From: CAYJFQ01 sp964369955
Lineage (GTDB): Bacteria > Bacillota_I > Bacilli_A > Erysipelotrichales > Erysipelotrichaceae
Direction of reading: 5' to 3'
NCBI GenBank assembly: GCA_964369955.1
Contig: CAYJFQ010000010.1
Location: 1 to 49,484 of the forward strand
Length of the DNA stretch: 49,484 bases
The position numbers and the translations under genes were made by a program. Under the pieces are notes generated by a model. That model was not told the origin of the DNA and searched no databases. It worked only from the letters and a program-made list of their open reading frames with translations. Below are positions 48,926 to 49,484 of the stretch, piece by piece (within the stretch, counting starts at the first letter, position 1; each line of letters opens with the position of its first letter).

Positions 48926-49484
48926 TGAATATTTTAGAAATAAAAAACCTAAAGAAGAGTTTTGGACAACTAGAAGTATTAAAGTCTATTAATTTCACAA
49001 TGAAAGAAAAAGAAGTTGTATGTTTAATTGGTTCTTCTGGTAGTGGTAAGTCTACACTATTAAGATGTGTTAATTTACTTGAGTGGCCAGAAGCTGGTGA
49101 TATTATTGTTAATGGTGAAAATATCTTAAAAGATAAGATGGATATTAACCAATATCGTTCACATGTAGGAATGGTGTTCCAACAATTTAATCTATTTGAG
49201 AATATGACTGCCTTAGGTAATTGTACTATTGGTCAAACTAAGGTTCTAAAAAGAAGTAAGAAAGAAGCTGAAGAAAAAGCAATCTACTACTTAACTAAAG
49301 TTGGTCTTAAAGACTTTATTAATGCCCCTGCTAAACGATTAAGCGGAGGGCAGAAACAAAGAGTAGCTATTGCAAGAAGTCTTTGTATGGACCCTAAAAT
49401 CCTATTGTTTGATGAACCAACATCAGCACTAGATCCAGAAATGGTAGGAGAAGTACTAGCGATTATGCAACAACTTGCAAAAGA
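48925..49484 (+). CDS. amino-acid ABC transporter ATPase, cut by the window end
   Basis: Read directly from sequence: MNILEIKNLKKSFGQLEVLK, Walker A GSSGSGKST, Q-loop VFQQFNLF, signature LSGGQKQR and Walker B ILLFDEPTSALDPE. About 186 codons are present, and the last 50-60 are beyond the edge. It is the GlnQ/HisP type and the third gene of the lysine-riboswitch operon. Confidence 0.94.
   Translation, partial: MNILEIKNLKKSFGQLEVLKSINFTMKEKEVVCLIGSSGSGKSTLLRCVNLLEWPEAGDIIVNGENILKDKMDINQYRSHVGMVFQQFNLFENMTALGNCTIGQTKVLKRSKKEAEEKAIYYLTKVGLKDFINAPAKRLSGGQKQRVAIARSLCMDPKILLFDEPTSALDPEMVGEVLAIMQQLAK

Noticed and set aside
1..49484. Mycoplasma-type code with UGA as Trp
   Set aside because: Genes are full length with UGG for Trp, and UGA ends several of them, for example adk, rplP and the amino-acid permease.
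1..49484. CRISPR arrays, tRNA or rRNA genes, insertion sequences, replication origin
   Set aside because: None seen. The only direct repeats of note are the two 51-bp copies at 34513 and 34625, which lack array spacing, and no transposase motif was found.

Overview
The window is AT-rich, uses UGA as a stop codon and UGG for Trp, and carries Gram-positive features: lipobox lipoproteins, AGGAGG ribosome sites, zinc-type S14 and L36, and cre-like and LacI-family operators. The S10-spc-alpha ribosomal cluster is intact except that rpmD (L30) is missing between rpsE and rplO. Together this suggests a low-GC Bacillota lineage near the Mollicutes border (Erysipelotrichia, Acholeplasma or Izemoplasma type) with the standard genetic code. 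Everything here comes from reading the sequence; no database search was run.

Layout. 1-9300 (minus strand): an Fbp/Afu-type ABC transporter operon (lipoprotein, ATPase, fused double permease) lies next to a phnD-phnC-phnE-phnE operon that ends with a 5'-nucleotidase-type phosphoesterase. Both look like uptake systems for phosphorylated or phosphorus compounds. 9330-12900 (minus): an NtdP-like DUF402 phosphatase, then an ankyrin-repeat protein and an EF-G-like GTPase, preceded by a short ORF and a terminator arranged like an attenuator. 13122-17512 (minus): ecfA1-ecfA2-ecfT-truA-PHP phosphatase-membrane protein. 17592-19575 (minus): a YtxH-like single-membrane-segment protein and a short TrmR-like methyltransferase. 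19604-33905 (minus): the S10-spc-alpha cluster from rpsJ to rplQ, with secY, adk, map, infA, rpmJ and rpoA.

33906-35072 is a gap of about 1.1 kb. It holds the S10 leader and promoter and, upstream, a separate minus-strand transcription unit with a perfect TTGACA/TATAAT promoter. That unit contains a 34-residue membrane-peptide ORF and two 51-bp direct repeats that each carry a ribosome site and start codon, and it ends at an intrinsic terminator. This is the best candidate here for something undescribed.

35073-44650: a maltodextrin locus. It has a MalR-like LacI regulator, glycogen/maltodextrin phosphorylase, amylomaltase, a lipoprotein alpha-amylase broken by a 100-N assembly gap, and MalE-MalF-MalG with no ATPase. 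GAAAACGTTTTC palindromes precede both the phosphorylase and malE, and a cre site lies upstream of malE. 44815-47051 (plus): an M32 carboxypeptidase and a CofE-like protein. 47052-49484 (plus): a consensus promoter, a lysine riboswitch with terminator, and a polar amino-acid ABC transporter (binding protein, permease, ATPase cut by the window edge), hence probably a lysine importer.
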